From Candidatus Methanomethylicota archaeon (lineage in GTDB: Archaea > Thermoproteota > Methanomethylicia > Methanomethylicales > Methanomethylicaceae), in NCBI GenBank assembly GCA_029887765.1, contig JARXPF010000003.1, forward strand, positions 103,419-167,418: 64,000 nucleotides of DNA, given 5' to 3'. Positions 1-9,941 of the stretch are shown here, piece after piece. The translations under genes were made by a program, and so were the position numbers. The notes beneath the pieces are model-generated. The model was given only the letters and a program-made list of their open reading frames with translations, did not search any database and was not told the origin of the DNA. How positions within the stretch are numbered: position 1 is the stretch's first letter; each line of letters opens with the position of its first letter.

Positions 1-2
1 GA

Positions 3-615
<613 letters not shown>

Positions 616-1371
616 TCACCTTAATTTTAAAATACTTCCTACTGATACATTTAATAGATCCTTTGCACTTCCTTCTCTAATTGATATTTCATAAAATTCA
701 CTACTTCCTTTCAATATTAATAACTCTCCTTTATTTACATCATAATAAGTTCTTACATTTTTTAAATAATATTTCTTTCCTTGATATTCTAATTCAACTT
801 CTTTTTTAAATTTAAAATCTTCTTCTTTTATACTTAATACTAAATTTCCAAATCTATCTATGAATATTACTTCACATTCTATAAAATCTTCATATTTAGC
901 TTTAAAGAAGTTCATAATTTTATAATTTTTAATTTCATTTCCTAAATCTTCAAATTTAAATCCTTTTGCTAAAATTGCTGCTACTGGAGCAAATATATCT
1001 CTTCCATGGAAAGTACTTGATGGTTTCTCTATTAATAATATATTTATTTCTCTAACTTCTAAAATTCCATCTTCCATTGCAGCTGGTATTAAAATACCAT
1101 TATCTGGTCCTATGAAATAATAATTTTTTGTTTTTATTGCAATTGCTTTTCTTTCTGATCCAACACCTGGATCAACAATTGCTAAATGAATTGTTCCTTT
1201 TGGAAAGAATTTATATGAAGAATATAAAACAAAAGCTCCACTTTTAATATCAAATGGAGGAATATCTGAACTTATTTCTACAATATCAACATCTTCACAT
1301 ATAGATTTAATAACTCCTTTTACTATTCCAACATAAGGACTTCCAAAATCAGTAGTTAGTGTTATTATCAT
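616..1371 (-). CDS. S-adenosyl-L-methionine hydrolase (adenosine-forming), DUF62 family
   Basis: Member of the fluorinase/chlorinase-like DUF62 family. Non-halogenating members hydrolyse SAM to adenosine and methionine using hydroxide. Visible hallmarks are TTDFG at residues 6-10, VDPGVGSER at 66-74 and GPDNGIL at 88-94, followed by the C-terminal beta-barrel domain; 251 residues is the normal length. The ATG is preceded by GGAGTG at good spacing. It is the first gene of a leftward pair with nadM. The physiological role of this family in archaea is not settled; the hydrolase activity is inferred from the family. Confidence 0.9.
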   Translation of the reverse strand: MIITLTTDFGSPYVGIVKGVIKSICEDVDIVEISSDIPPFDIKSGAFVLYSSYKFFPKGTIHLAIVDPGVGSERKAIAIKTKNYYFIGPDNGILIPAAMEDGILEVREINILLIEKPSSTFHGRDIFAPVAAILAKGFKFEDLGNEIKNYKIMNFFKAKYEDFIECEVIFIDRFGNLVLSIKEEDFKFKKEVELEYQGKKYYLKNVRTYYDVNKGELLILKGSSEFYEISIREGSAKDLLNVSVGSILKLR

Positions 1372-1444
1372 TTACAACACTCCTATCGAAAATTCTATAT
1401 AACTAAGTTTTTTATAAAATTAAAATATTTAAGAGGTGTTTCAT

Positions 1445-2593
1445 TTGGATATACCACAATTAATAATGCTACCTGGACCTACAAATATTCATCCTAGAGT
1501 ATATTCTGCAATGTGCAAGCCTATGATAAATCATAGAAGTAAAGAATTTCGTGAACTTTATATGAGAATTTTAGAAAATATTAAAAAAATTTTTCAAACT
1601 GAAAATGATATTTTTATATTAACTTCTTCAGGAACAGGTGGAGTAGAATGTGCAGTTAGTAATTTATTTTTACCTAGTGATAAAGTCATAATACCTATAG
1701 CTGGTACTTTTGGAGAAAGATTTTCAGAAACATTAAGTGTTTATAAAATAAATACAATTAGAATAAATATAGAACCAGGAAAAGCTCCAAGATTAGAACA
1801 AATAGAAGAAGTAATAAGAAAAAATCCAGATGCAAAAGGAATAGTAATTGTTTATAATGAAACTTCAACTGGTACTACAGTTAGAGATTTACCAAAAATT
1901 TGTAAAATAGCAAAGGACTTTGGTTTAATAACTGTAGTAGATGCTATTTCTATTCTTGGTGGAGATGATCTTCCAGTTGATGAATGGGAAATAGATTTTT
2001 GTATAACTGCTTCTCAAAAATGCCTTGCTACTCCACCTGGTCTTGCAATAGTATCAGTTAGTAAAGATGCATGGAAAATGATAGAAAGAGAAAAACCAAG
2101 AAGTGATTATTTTGATTTAATTAAATATAAAAAATATAGAGATGAACAAAAAGAAACTCCATTTACTCCTGCAATAAATCTTTTCTATGCTCTTGATGAA
2201 GCTATTAATATAATATTAGAATATGGTCTTGATAAATGGATTAATAGACATAAAATTACATCAAAAGCATATTATACTGCAATAACTACAATGGGATTGC
2301 CTTTATTAGCTGAAGAATGGTGTAGATCAAATACAGTAATAGCTGTAAAAATGCCTAATGGAATTTCTGCAAAATTATTAAGAGAAATATTAGCAAATAA
2401 ATATAGAGTTGTTGTAGCAGGAGGATTTGGAGGATTAAAGAATTCTATCTTTAGAATAGGAAATATGGGCTTAATAAATCCAAGGGATGTTCTTACTACT
2501 TTATCTTCAATAGAATCAGCATTCTTTGAATTAGGATATCCAATAAAATCTGGAATAGAATCAGCAATTCCAATATTAAAGAATCTTGATTAA
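1445..2593 (+). CDS. Class V aminotransferase, alanine/serine-glyoxylate (serine-pyruvate) type
   Basis: PLP-dependent aminotransferase of the AGXT/SPT family, which moves amino groups between alanine or serine and glyoxylate or pyruvate. The N-terminal LPGPTNIHPRV motif is typical. The PLP-binding lysine is in TASQKCLATPPG (about residue 192), with the preceding Asp in VVDAIS. I start at TTG 1445 because GAGGTG lies 6 bases upstream; an in-frame GTG at 1436 is part of that ribosome-binding site. About 380 residues is normal. Exact substrate cannot be told from sequence; purine-catabolism and serine-glyoxylate relatives look similar. Confidence 0.85.
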   Translation: MDIPQLIMLPGPTNIHPRVYSAMCKPMINHRSKEFRELYMRILENIKKIFQTENDIFILTSSGTGGVECAVSNLFLPSDKVIIPIAGTFGERFSETLSVYKINTIRINIEPGKAPRLEQIEEVIRKNPDAKGIVIVYNETSTGTTVRDLPKICKIAKDFGLITVVDAISILGGDDLPVDEWEIDFCITASQKCLATPPGLAIVSVSKDAWKMIEREKPRSDYFDLIKYKKYRDEQKETPFTPAINLFYALDEAINIILEYGLDKWINRHKITSKAYYTAITTMGLPLLAEEWCRSNTVIAVKMPNGISAKLLREILANKYRVVVAGGFGGLKNSIFRIGNMGLINPRDVLTTLSSIESAFFELGYPIKSGIESAIPILKNLD

Positions 2594-3670
2594 ATGTTTA
2601 TATACTATAGAACAAGCTCCTTCTATACTTACCATACATGGTCCTATGGGATGAATAGGATTACATGATTTTCCAAATAAAGGACATTCTTCTGGCATAA
2701 TTTCTCCTTTAAGAACATCACCACATCTACAATCTTTAGGCATGAAATTTTCTTCTTTTATTGAATTTATATTAAATTTTTTTGAAGCATCAAAATTTTC
2801 AAATTCTTTTTTAAGTTTTAATCCTGAATTTTCAATAAGTCCTATTCCACGCCACCATGAATTATTACATTCAAATACTTCTTCCATTATTTTTAAAGCT
2901 TCAATATTTCCTTCTTCTTTTACAGCTCTACTATATTCATTATAAACTGAGTATTCTCCTTCTTTTATTTGAATTATTAAATTTAATATTCCAATCATAA
3001 TATCTAAAGGTTCAAATCCAGCTATAACCATTGGTTTTTTATAAATTTCAGCTAATTTTCTATAAGGCTTTACTCCTATTATAGTTGATACATGTCCAGG
3101 ACAAATAAATCCATCAATTTTACAACCTTGTTTTAAAAGAAATTCCATAGCAGGTGGTATTAATTTATGAGTTACAAAAGTACTAAAATTTTCAGGTGGA
3201 TTTTTTAAAATTTCTAAAGCAGTTGTTGGAGCAGTAGTTTCAAAACCTATTGAGAAATGTACAACTTCTTTATTTACTTTTTTTGCAATTTCAATACTTT
3301 CAGAAATACTATATACAATTCTTATTTCTCCTCCCATAGCTTTTGCTTCCATTAATGAAGTTTTTAATCCAGGTACTCTAAATACATCACCAAAAGTAGT
3401 TATTATTACATTTTTTTCAAGTGAAAGATTTGCCATTGCATCTATTTCACTAGCTGGAGTAACACATACTGGACATCCTGGACCAGCTATAACTTTAATA
3501 TTATTTGGTAAAAGACTTCTTATACCAAAATGAGTTATAGTCCATTCATGTGTTCCACATACATGCATTATTTTAATATTTTCAATATTTTTTGCTTCTT
3601 CCCATATTCTCTTAGTAATTTTTTCTATAATTTTTTTATTTCTAAAGAATTTTAAGAAATCTCCTTCCAT
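2576..3670 (-). CDS. hypD: Hydrogenase maturation factor HypD
   Basis: Iron-sulfur scaffold that, with HypC, assembles the Fe(CN)2CO unit of NiFe hydrogenases. Diagnostic motifs are MHVCGTHE (35-42), GPGCPVCVTP (63-72), the central GFETTAPT and GFEPLDIM stretches, and a C-terminal cysteine cluster (PKDCRCGDV, EECPLFGKSC, GPCMVS) that holds the 4Fe-4S cluster. At 364 residues it is full length. The ATG overlaps the end of hypC by 19 bases, so the two are translationally coupled. No hydrogenase or other hyp gene is in the window. The 3' end overlaps the convergent aminotransferase gene by 18 bases. Confidence 0.95.
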   Translation of the reverse strand: MEGDFLKFFRNKKIIEKITKRIWEEAKNIENIKIMHVCGTHEWTITHFGIRSLLPNNIKVIAGPGCPVCVTPASEIDAMANLSLEKNVIITTFGDVFRVPGLKTSLMEAKAMGGEIRIVYSISESIEIAKKVNKEVVHFSIGFETTAPTTALEILKNPPENFSTFVTHKLIPPAMEFLLKQGCKIDGFICPGHVSTIIGVKPYRKLAEIYKKPMVIAGFEPLDIMIGILNLIIQIKEGEYSVYNEYSRAVKEEGNIEALKIMEEVFECNNSWWRGIGLIENSGLKLKKEFENFDASKKFNINSIKEENFMPKDCRCGDVLKGEIMPEECPLFGKSCNPIHPIGPCMVSIEGACSIVYKHLIKIL

Positions 3671-3861
3671 ATATTTAACAACTCCTCAGCTTCTTCTTTA
3701 CTTATTTTAGCTATGGCATATCCTGTATGTATTAATACATAATCTCCTTCTTTTACATTTTTAACTAAAGCAATTGATGTTTCTCTTATAACTCCACCTA
3801 TATCTACTTCAGCTTTTTCTCCTATTATTTTAATAATTTTTGCTGGTATGGCTAAACACAA
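3652..3861 (-). CDS. hypC: Hydrogenase maturation chaperone HypC
   Basis: Small OB-fold chaperone that carries the Fe(CN)2CO moiety with HypD. The family needs a cysteine right after the initiator methionine. Starting at TTG 3861 gives MCLAIPAKI, the canonical N-terminus with Cys2, and AAGGTG sits 6 bases upstream. A longer reading from GTG 3870 would add three residues and bury the cysteine, so I reject it. The protein is 69 residues, a normal size, with the IHTGYAIAKIS motif near the C-terminus. It overlaps hypD and is the first gene of the pair. Confidence 0.93.
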   Translation of the reverse strand: MCLAIPAKIIKIIGEKAEVDIGGVIRETSIALVKNVKEGDYVLIHTGYAIAKISKEEAEELLNIWKEIS

Positions 3862-3920
3862 TTTAAGCACCTTAAAAATTAAATTTAATTTTTAAATAAA
3901 TAATTATCTCAGTGATAAAA

Positions 3921-4571
3921 ATGAATATATTGGCTATTTCTGATATACATGGAAGAGAAGATGTTTTAAAAGCAATTTTAGATGATGCAAAATCTTTTAA
4001 TATTAAAGCAATTTCCATATCTGGAGATATAACAAATTTTGGTAATTATGAAGATTTAGAAAGAATTTTAAAAATATTAGAAAATTTTGGAGTTCCCTTC
4101 TTTTATGTACTTGGTAATTGCGATCCTATTAATTTAAGAAATGGAATTGAATCACTTGGAATATGTTTAGAATCTAAATGTTATAATTTATTTGGATATA
4201 ATATAATTGGTTCAGGTGGATCTACTCCAACACCTTTCAATACTCCTTTTGAAATAAGTGAAGAAGAATTAATTTCAAATTTAAAAAAAGCATATTCTAT
4301 TTGTAAAGAAATAACTATGATTTTAACTCATAATCCTCCTTTTGGCTCAATAGTAGATAAAGTAAGAAGTGGAGTACATGTAGGAAGTAAAACTTTTAGA
4401 GAATTTATTATTTTTTCAAAACCAAAAATAGTACAATGTGGTCATATACATGAAGCAAGAGGAAAAGAAATTATAGGAAATACAATTGTCTTTAATCCTG
4501 GTCCTGCTATGCGTGGTTATTATGCCATAGTTTCATTAGAAAATTTAGAAGTTAAACTTTCTTCTTTATAA
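3921..4571 (+). CDS. Calcineurin-like metallophosphoesterase
   Basis: Compact single-domain phosphoesterase of the YfcE/MJ0936-like group. All metal-binding motifs are visible in order: DIHG near the N-terminus, GDITNFG, GNCD, THNPP and GHIHEARG. About 216 residues. I start at ATG 3921, since AGTGAT just upstream is a GGTGAT-like ribosome site; the GTG inside it is not needed. The physiological substrate is unknown; relatives act on phosphodiesters or phosphomonoesters in vitro. Its 3' end overlaps the convergent CYTH gene by 20 bases. Confidence 0.85.
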   Translation: MNILAISDIHGREDVLKAILDDAKSFNIKAISISGDITNFGNYEDLERILKILENFGVPFFYVLGNCDPINLRNGIESLGICLESKCYNLFGYNIIGSGGSTPTPFNTPFEISEEELISNLKKAYSICKEITMILTHNPPFGSIVDKVRSGVHVGSKTFREFIIFSKPKIVQCGHIHEARGKEIIGNTIVFNPGPAMRGYYAIVSLENLEVKLSSL

Positions 4572-5046
4572 TCATTTCTAAATAAGAATCAGTAGTTAAA
4601 TTCTTTAATCCAAGTTTTTTTGCAATTTCTATTATTTCTGGTCCTCCTTCTAATTCTATAAAAAATCCAAGATTTTCAACATTATCTAAGCATATAATAG
4701 TTTTATTTAATAAAAATTCTTTTCTTTTTTTCCTTATTACATAAGCTTTTTTAAATCCAAGTCTTTCTAAAATATTTATTAAAGTTTTTGAATCATTAAC
4801 TTCAATTTCTAATTCTTCTCTAATTTTTAAATCTCTTCCTTCTCTTTTTCCTTTAAAAGTTAAAATATTTTTATTATTTTCAATTCTTAATCTTAATGCT
4901 TCATCACTTTCTAAAAAACTTTTACAAGGATGTTCAAAATAAATATCTTCTTGATTTTTTTCACTTAAAAATTTCCCTCCTATTTTTAAAATTTTTTCAC
5001 TTAAATCTTCTTCAATTTTTGCTTTTACTTCAATTTCCTTTCCCAT
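4552..5046 (-). CDS. CYTH-domain (CyaB-like) triphosphate tunnel metalloenzyme
   Basis: The N-terminus carries the ExExK signature (EIEVK, residues 4-8) that defines the CYTH superfamily (CyaB adenylate cyclase, ThTPase, tripolyphosphatase). Further charged beta strands follow (RLRI, LTFKGKREG, REELEIEV), forming the acidic/basic tunnel that binds triphosphates and divalent metal; 164 residues is typical. Archaeal CyaB-like proteins are often named class IV adenylate cyclase, but triphosphatase activity is equally possible. No ribosome site precedes the ATG; an AT-rich TATA-like element about 25 bases upstream (about 5066-5075) suggests a leaderless transcript. Confidence 0.85.
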   Translation of the reverse strand: MGKEIEVKAKIEEDLSEKILKIGGKFLSEKNQEDIYFEHPCKSFLESDEALRLRIENNKNILTFKGKREGRDLKIREELEIEVNDSKTLINILERLGFKKAYVIRKKRKEFLLNKTIICLDNVENLGFFIELEGGPEIIEIAKKLGLKNLTTDSYLEMIIKKKV

Positions 5047-5132
5047 AATATTAAAAAAGAGAGAGAATGTTTAAACTTAGCGAAAGAAAAATTTTAAAGA
5101 GAGGTCATTTTTTCCTTTGTTGGTGTATTTAA

Positions 5133-5828
5133 ATGCCAATAAAGAATGGTGATTTCATACTATTAGATTATGTATTAAAAATTAAAGATACAGGAGAAAT
5201 ATTCGATACTACTATTGAAGAAGAAGCAAAAAATGCAAATATACATAATCCAGAAAATACTTATGAACCAAGATTAGTAGTTGTTGGACAAGGTTGGGTA
5301 ATAAAAGGAATTGAAGAAGCTTTAATTGATATGGAAGAAGGAGGAGAAAAATTAATAGAAATTCCTCCTGAGAAAGCTTTTGGTGAAAGAGATCCTTCTA
5401 AAGTAAGAATTATTCCTGCTAAAGAACTTACAAAACAAGGAATTACTCCAAGACCAGGAGCTAGAATAGAATTAGGAGGAGCAATTGCTATAATTAGAAG
5501 TGTTGGAAGTGGAAGAGTTACAATAGATTTTAATCATCCACTTTCTGGAAGAACTATAATTGCTAAAATAATTGTAAGAAAAATTCTTACTGATACTATA
5601 GAAAAAATAAGAGAACTTATACATATGAGAATAAGAGGAATTCCAAAAGAGAAATTCATAATTTCCTTAATTGGAAATATGATTAGTATTGAAATGCCTG
5701 AAGAAACTTTCATGTCTGAAGATATACGTTTTGCAAAAAAAGGTATTGTAAAAGATATAAGTAAATTCTTCAGTGATATAACATCTGTTCAATTTATTGA
5801 AACTCATAATATAAAAACTACTCAATAA
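5133..5828 (+). CDS. FKBP-type peptidyl-prolyl cis-trans isomerase, SlyD-like
   Basis: Folding helper that isomerises Xaa-Pro bonds. The FKBP fold is shown by the GDFILLDYVLKIKDTGEIFDTT start, the VVVGQGWVIKGIEEAL segment and the HPLSGRTIIAKIIV end. An inserted-in-flap chaperone domain between them is typical of long archaeal FKBPs, and an extra C-terminal domain of about 85 residues follows. 231 residues. GGTG lies 7 bases before the ATG. A BRE/TATA-like stretch (GCGAAAG then TTTTAAA, about 5080-5098) lies upstream. Confidence 0.92.
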   Translation: MPIKNGDFILLDYVLKIKDTGEIFDTTIEEEAKNANIHNPENTYEPRLVVVGQGWVIKGIEEALIDMEEGGEKLIEIPPEKAFGERDPSKVRIIPAKELTKQGITPRPGARIELGGAIAIIRSVGSGRVTIDFNHPLSGRTIIAKIIVRKILTDTIEKIRELIHMRIRGIPKEKFIISLIGNMISIEMPEETFMSEDIRFAKKGIVKDISKFFSDITSVQFIETHNIKTTQ

Positions 5829-6264
5829 TTTCCACTAATGTCTTAACCATATTTTTACTACATAAAGCTATTTCAGAGACATCTTCTAATATTTTTAAAA
5901 TTTTAATTCTTTCTCCAATTCTTAATCCATTTGGTTTACAAAATTTCTTAAGCCTACACTTTACTTCATTACATTCTATAGGTGAAAATTTAATTATTGC
6001 CCCTTCCATAGCAATTTGTTTTTTTAAAACTAATTCTATTGGAAGTTCTAAAACTTTTACAACAACTAATTTTCCTTCATATAATTTACAATAATGCCAA
6101 CGATTTCTAACTTCTATTACTTCATAACTTCTTCCTACTACAATATTTTTCATACAAACTTCAAATAAATTACAAGATTTGCAAAATTCTGGTTTTTCAA
6201 TAGCTATAAATCTTGAACCTTTTTTAGCTAAACTTTCTCCTATTAAAGTAAATATTTCTCTCAT
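5818..6264 (-). CDS. UPF0179 family protein
   Basis: Conserved archaeal protein of unknown function (UPF0179). Four-plus cysteines in paired arrangement (CKSCNLFEVC, then NEVKCRLKKFC) suggest metal or Fe-S binding. I prefer ATG 6264, giving MREIFTLIGESLAKKG, which matches the usual family start; an upstream TTG at 6276 is possible. The gene overlaps or abuts the end of the G1P dehydrogenase gene, so they form a leftward operon. No activity is assigned. Confidence 0.8.
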   Translation of the reverse strand: MREIFTLIGESLAKKGSRFIAIEKPEFCKSCNLFEVCMKNIVVGRSYEVIEVRNRWHYCKLYEGKLVVVKVLELPIELVLKKQIAMEGAIIKFSPIECNEVKCRLKKFCKPNGLRIGERIKILKILEDVSEIALCSKNMVKTLVEIIE

Positions 6265-6268
6265 TTTC

Positions 6269-7315
6269 TTAATCAATCACTCCTGTAATTTTTGCTAATT
6301 CTAAAGCTGCATCTCTAGTTAATCCTCTTTCACCTAAAATTGTATATCTTTCAGGTCTTATAGTATGAGCCATTGTTAAAGCTTCAATAATTTGATTATC
6401 ACTTACTCCTAATTCTTTTGCTGTTGTTGGAGCTCCAATTTTACTAAGAACTTCTTTTATTTTTTTCCAATTTCCACCATGTAAATACATCATCATAATA
6501 GTTCCAATACCACATCTTTCTCCATGATAAGTTTTATTTCCAGCTATTCTTTCTAAAGCATGAGCAAATAAATGCTCAGATCCACTACAAGGTCTACTAC
6601 TACCTGCAATACACATAGCATATCCACAACTTATCAATGCTTCTACTAAAACTCTAATACCTGCTTCTAATCCTCTTGCTATTAATTCTGAGTTTTTTGC
6701 TACTAATTTTGCTGACATTAATGCTAAAGATGCAGCATGTTCTCCATAATATTCTCCTTTTAATTTATGAGCTAATCTCCAATCTCTAACTGCTGTAAAT
6801 TTTGCAATAATATCTCCAACTCCACTTATAATATGTCTTTTTGGAGAATTCATTATTAATTCCATATCTGCTATTAATGCTATTGGTGGATGAGCCATAA
6901 TTGATATTGAACCTTTTTCACTTTTTAATGAAGCTACTGGAGAAGAAATTCCATCATGAGTTGCAGATGTTGGTATACTTATAAATTGAATTCCTTTATT
7001 AAAAGATGATAATTTTGCTACATCTATGGTTTTTCCTCCTCCTACTCCTATTACCATTTTTGCTTTTGTTTCTTCTATAACTCTACTTACTTTTTCTACT
7101 TCTTCATATGTTGAATCTTTTATAGTAATTTTATGAACTGAATAATTTTTTAAATTATTTTCAATTTTTTCTGCAATTTCCTTTGTTAATCCTTCTCCAC
7201 ATGTTATTAAAACTTCTCCTTCATAATTTAATTTTTTAAGTACTTCTTCAACTTTTAATAATACATCAGATCCTACAATTACAAATCTAGGAAGATTTAT
7301 AGCATGGATTTGCAA
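6269..7315 (-). CDS. egsA: sn-glycerol-1-phosphate dehydrogenase
   Basis: Makes sn-glycerol-1-phosphate from DHAP with NAD(P)H, setting the stereochemistry of archaeal ether lipids. Features: the GVGGGKTIDVAK nucleotide-binding segment, TSATHDGISSPVAS substrate region, and the zinc-site residues of the iron-containing alcohol dehydrogenase superfamily (SEHLFAHALE, YHGERCG). 348 residues, full length. The TTG start is set by GGTGAT four bases upstream. A classical archaeal marker. Confidence 0.95.
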   Translation of the reverse strand: MQIHAINLPRFVIVGSDVLLKVEEVLKKLNYEGEVLITCGEGLTKEIAEKIENNLKNYSVHKITIKDSTYEEVEKVSRVIEETKAKMVIGVGGGKTIDVAKLSSFNKGIQFISIPTSATHDGISSPVASLKSEKGSISIMAHPPIALIADMELIMNSPKRHIISGVGDIIAKFTAVRDWRLAHKLKGEYYGEHAASLALMSAKLVAKNSELIARGLEAGIRVLVEALISCGYAMCIAGSSRPCSGSEHLFAHALERIAGNKTYHGERCGIGTIMMMYLHGGNWKKIKEVLSKIGAPTTAKELGVSDNQIIEALTMAHTIRPERYTILGERGLTRDAALELAKITGVID

Positions 7316-7397
7316 TTATATCACCATTTTTCGTCATCCTTAAATATATGAATCTAGTCATTAAAATTGATCTCGTTTTAATTCGGAGGAAATTACA

Positions 7398-8021
7398 TTG
7401 CAGTTGTATGAAAAACTTAAGAAAGGTACTACTACAGTTGGAGTAGTATGTAAAGATGGTATAGTACTAGCTACTGATAGAAGAGTGACTTCTGGTCTAT
7501 ATGTAGCTCATAAAAGAGGAAGGAAAATATACATACTTGATGAAAATAAAGCAGCTACTATTGCAGGATTAGTTGCAGATGCTCAAATGATTATGGATTT
7601 CTTAAAAGCTCATATATCTTTAATGAAAATTACTAATAAAGCCCCTCCTTCTACAAAAGCAATTGCTACATTAGCTTCAAATATACTTTTTAGTTCAAGA
7701 TATTTCCCATATATAGTACAATTCATAATTGCAGGAATGGATGAAGATAGTCCAAAAATGTATGTACTTGATTGGTTTGGTACTTTAACTGAAGAGAAAT
7801 TTATTGCTACAGGATCAGGAAGTCCATATGCAATAGGAGTTTTAGAAGCTTTACTTAAAACTAATCCAACAATATCAGAAGCTCTTCCAATAATAGCTAA
7901 AGCAGTTAAATCTGCTATTGATAGAGATCCTGGTAGTGGAGAAGGAATAGATATTGTAATATTAAGTAAGGAGGGGGTAAAAGAACTTAAAGATGAAGAA
8001 ATATCAAAGCTTTTAGAATAA
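7398..8021 (+). CDS. psmB: Archaeal 20S proteasome beta subunit
   Basis: Catalytic subunit of the 20S proteasome. A 10-residue propeptide (MQLYEKLKKG) precedes the new N-terminal Thr of TTTVGVV. Counting from that Thr, Asp17 and Lys33 of the catalytic set are present (TDRRV and GRK). TTG start at 7398 with GGAGGA upstream. 207 residues. It is followed after 12 bases by aCPSF1, an arrangement found in other TACK archaea as far as I recall. The alpha subunit is not in the window. Confidence 0.95.
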   Translation: MQLYEKLKKGTTTVGVVCKDGIVLATDRRVTSGLYVAHKRGRKIYILDENKAATIAGLVADAQMIMDFLKAHISLMKITNKAPPSTKAIATLASNILFSSRYFPYIVQFIIAGMDEDSPKMYVLDWFGTLTEEKFIATGSGSPYAIGVLEALLKTNPTISEALPIIAKAVKSAIDRDPGSGEGIDIVILSKEGVKELKDEEISKLLE

Positions 8022-8033
8022 TGGGTGCAATTC

Positions 8034-9941
8034 ATGGAAACTTTAAATACTTTTGGAGAAATTAAAAAAGTAGTTCAAAGAGAAATACCACAAGAAGCAG
8101 GACTTACAAAAATAGAATTTGAAGGTCCATTTATTGTAGCTTATGTTAAAAATTTAGGAGTATTAATTGAAAATAATGAACCTATAAGAAAAATTGTTCA
8201 TGAAATTAAAAAAAGAATTATAGTTAGAGCAGATCCAAGTTCAAGAAAATCTGAATATGAAGCTAAACAAATAATTGAAAATATAATTCCAAAAGAAGCT
8301 GAGGTTACAGATATAACTTTTGATGAAGAAAGTGGAGAAGTTATAATTCTTGCAAAAAAACCAGGTTTAGTAATAGGTAAAGGAGGGTCAACATTAAGAG
8401 ATATTGTATATCAAACAGGTTGGAGAGCAAATATAATAAGAGCTCCCCCTCTTAAATCTAAAATTATTGAGCAAACTGTTTATTATTTAAATAAAGAAAG
8501 TGAATATAGACTTAAGTTTTTAAGACAAGTAGGAAGAAGAATACATAGACCAGTTTTATATAAAAATGAATGGGTTGTAGTCTCTGCTTTAGGTGGATTT
8601 AGAGAAGTTGGTAGACAAGCTATTTTAGTTCAAACATTGAATAGTAAAGTATTAATTGATTGTGGTGTAAAACCAGGGGTAAATGAATCATTTAATGAAT
8701 TTCCTAGATTAGAAGAATTAGAATTAGAAGATTTAGATGCTGTAATAATAACTCATGCTCATTTAGATCATTGTGGCTTAGTTCCATTATTATTTAAGTA
8801 TGGATATGCAGGTCCAGTTTATTGTACAAAACCTACTAAGAGTTTAATGACATTACTTCAATTAGATTACTTGGATGTAGCTGTAAAAGAAGGAAAAGTG
8901 ACTCCATATTCTCTTAAAGATGTTAAAAAAACTCTTCTTCATACAATAGCATTGGATTATGGTGAAGTAACTGATATTTCTCCTGATATAAGATTAACTT
9001 TTCATAATGCAGGTCATATTTTAGGATCGGCTATGGTACATTTACATATAGGTGAAGGTCTACATAATATAGTCTTTACTGGAGATTTTAAATATGCAAA
9101 AACTAGATTATTAGAACCAGCATCTTCATCTTTTCCAAGAGTTGAAACATTAATAATGGAAAGTACATATGGAGCACCTTCAGATATAATTCCATCTAGA
9201 GAAGAAACTGAACGTTTATTTTTAGAATATATAAAATCAACAATAGAACAAAATGGTAAAGTGTTAATACCAATACTTGCTGTTGGAAGAGCTCAAGAAA
9301 TTATGTTAGTACTTGATGAAGCAATAAAAAATGGAACATTACCTCAAATTCCAATATATATTGAAGGAATGCTTCAAGAAGTTACAGCAATTCATACAGC
9401 ATATCCAGAAAATTTAGCTAGAGATCTTAAGAATAGAATATTTCATAAAGGAGAAAATCCATTTCTTTCTGAACATTTCATAAGTGTTGATGATAAAAGT
9501 GCTAGACCAGAAATTGCTGAAGGTGGACCATGTATAATAATGGCAACTTCTGGTATGCTTACAGGAGGACCAGCTTTAGAATATTTTAAACTTTTAGCTC
9601 CAGATTCAAAAAATACATTAATATTTGTAAATTATCAAATAGAAGGTACTTTAGGAAGATCAATATTAAAAGGTGCAAAAGAAGTAACTTTAATGGATTC
9701 TACAGGAAAGCTTCAAATAATAGAAGTGAAAATGAATATTAAAGCACTTGATGGTTTTTCAGGTCATAGTGATAGAAAACAATTACTTCGTTTTGTAAAT
9801 AATATATCACCTAAACCAAGACAAATAATTCTAGTACATGGAGAAGAATCTAAATGTGTAAATATGGCAGATACAATAAGAAGACTTTTTGGAGTAGAAG
9901 CAATTGCTCCTAGAGTTGGAGATAGAATTAGACTTACATAA
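8034..9941 (+). CDS. aCPSF1/FttA transcription termination factor (KH, metallo-beta-lactamase, beta-CASP ribonuclease)
   Basis: Archaeal homologue of CPSF73 that cleaves the 3' ends of transcripts and drives termination. Two KH-like RNA-binding domains occupy about residues 1-140, including VIGKGGSTLRDI. The metallo-beta-lactamase core follows with the zinc motif HAHLDHCG, GHILGSAM and GDFKYA. The beta-CASP insertion and the C-terminal GFSGHSDR and VHGEESK motifs complete it. I start at ATG 8034 because GGGTG lies 6 bases upstream; the GTG at 8025 is within that site. 635 residues, full length. Confidence 0.95.
   Translation: METLNTFGEIKKVVQREIPQEAGLTKIEFEGPFIVAYVKNLGVLIENNEPIRKIVHEIKKRIIVRADPSSRKSEYEAKQIIENIIPKEAEVTDITFDEESGEVIILAKKPGLVIGKGGSTLRDIVYQTGWRANIIRAPPLKSKIIEQTVYYLNKESEYRLKFLRQVGRRIHRPVLYKNEWVVVSALGGFREVGRQAILVQTLNSKVLIDCGVKPGVNESFNEFPRLEELELEDLDAVIITHAHLDHCGLVPLLFKYGYAGPVYCTKPTKSLMTLLQLDYLDVAVKEGKVTPYSLKDVKKTLLHTIALDYGEVTDISPDIRLTFHNAGHILGSAMVHLHIGEGLHNIVFTGDFKYAKTRLLEPASSSFPRVETLIMESTYGAPSDIIPSREETERLFLEYIKSTIEQNGKVLIPILAVGRAQEIMLVLDEAIKNGTLPQIPIYIEGMLQEVTAIHTAYPENLARDLKNRIFHKGENPFLSEHFISVDDKSARPEIAEGGPCIIMATSGMLTGGPALEYFKLLAPDSKNTLIFVNYQIEGTLGRSILKGAKEVTLMDSTGKLQIIEVKMNIKALDGFSGHSDRKQLLRFVNNISPKPRQIILVHGEESKCVNMADTIRRLFGVEAIAPRVGDRIRLT

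Noticed and set aside
7610..8035. Minus-strand open frame antisense to psmB
   Set aside because: It is a shadow of the well-conserved proteasome gene; no family motif.
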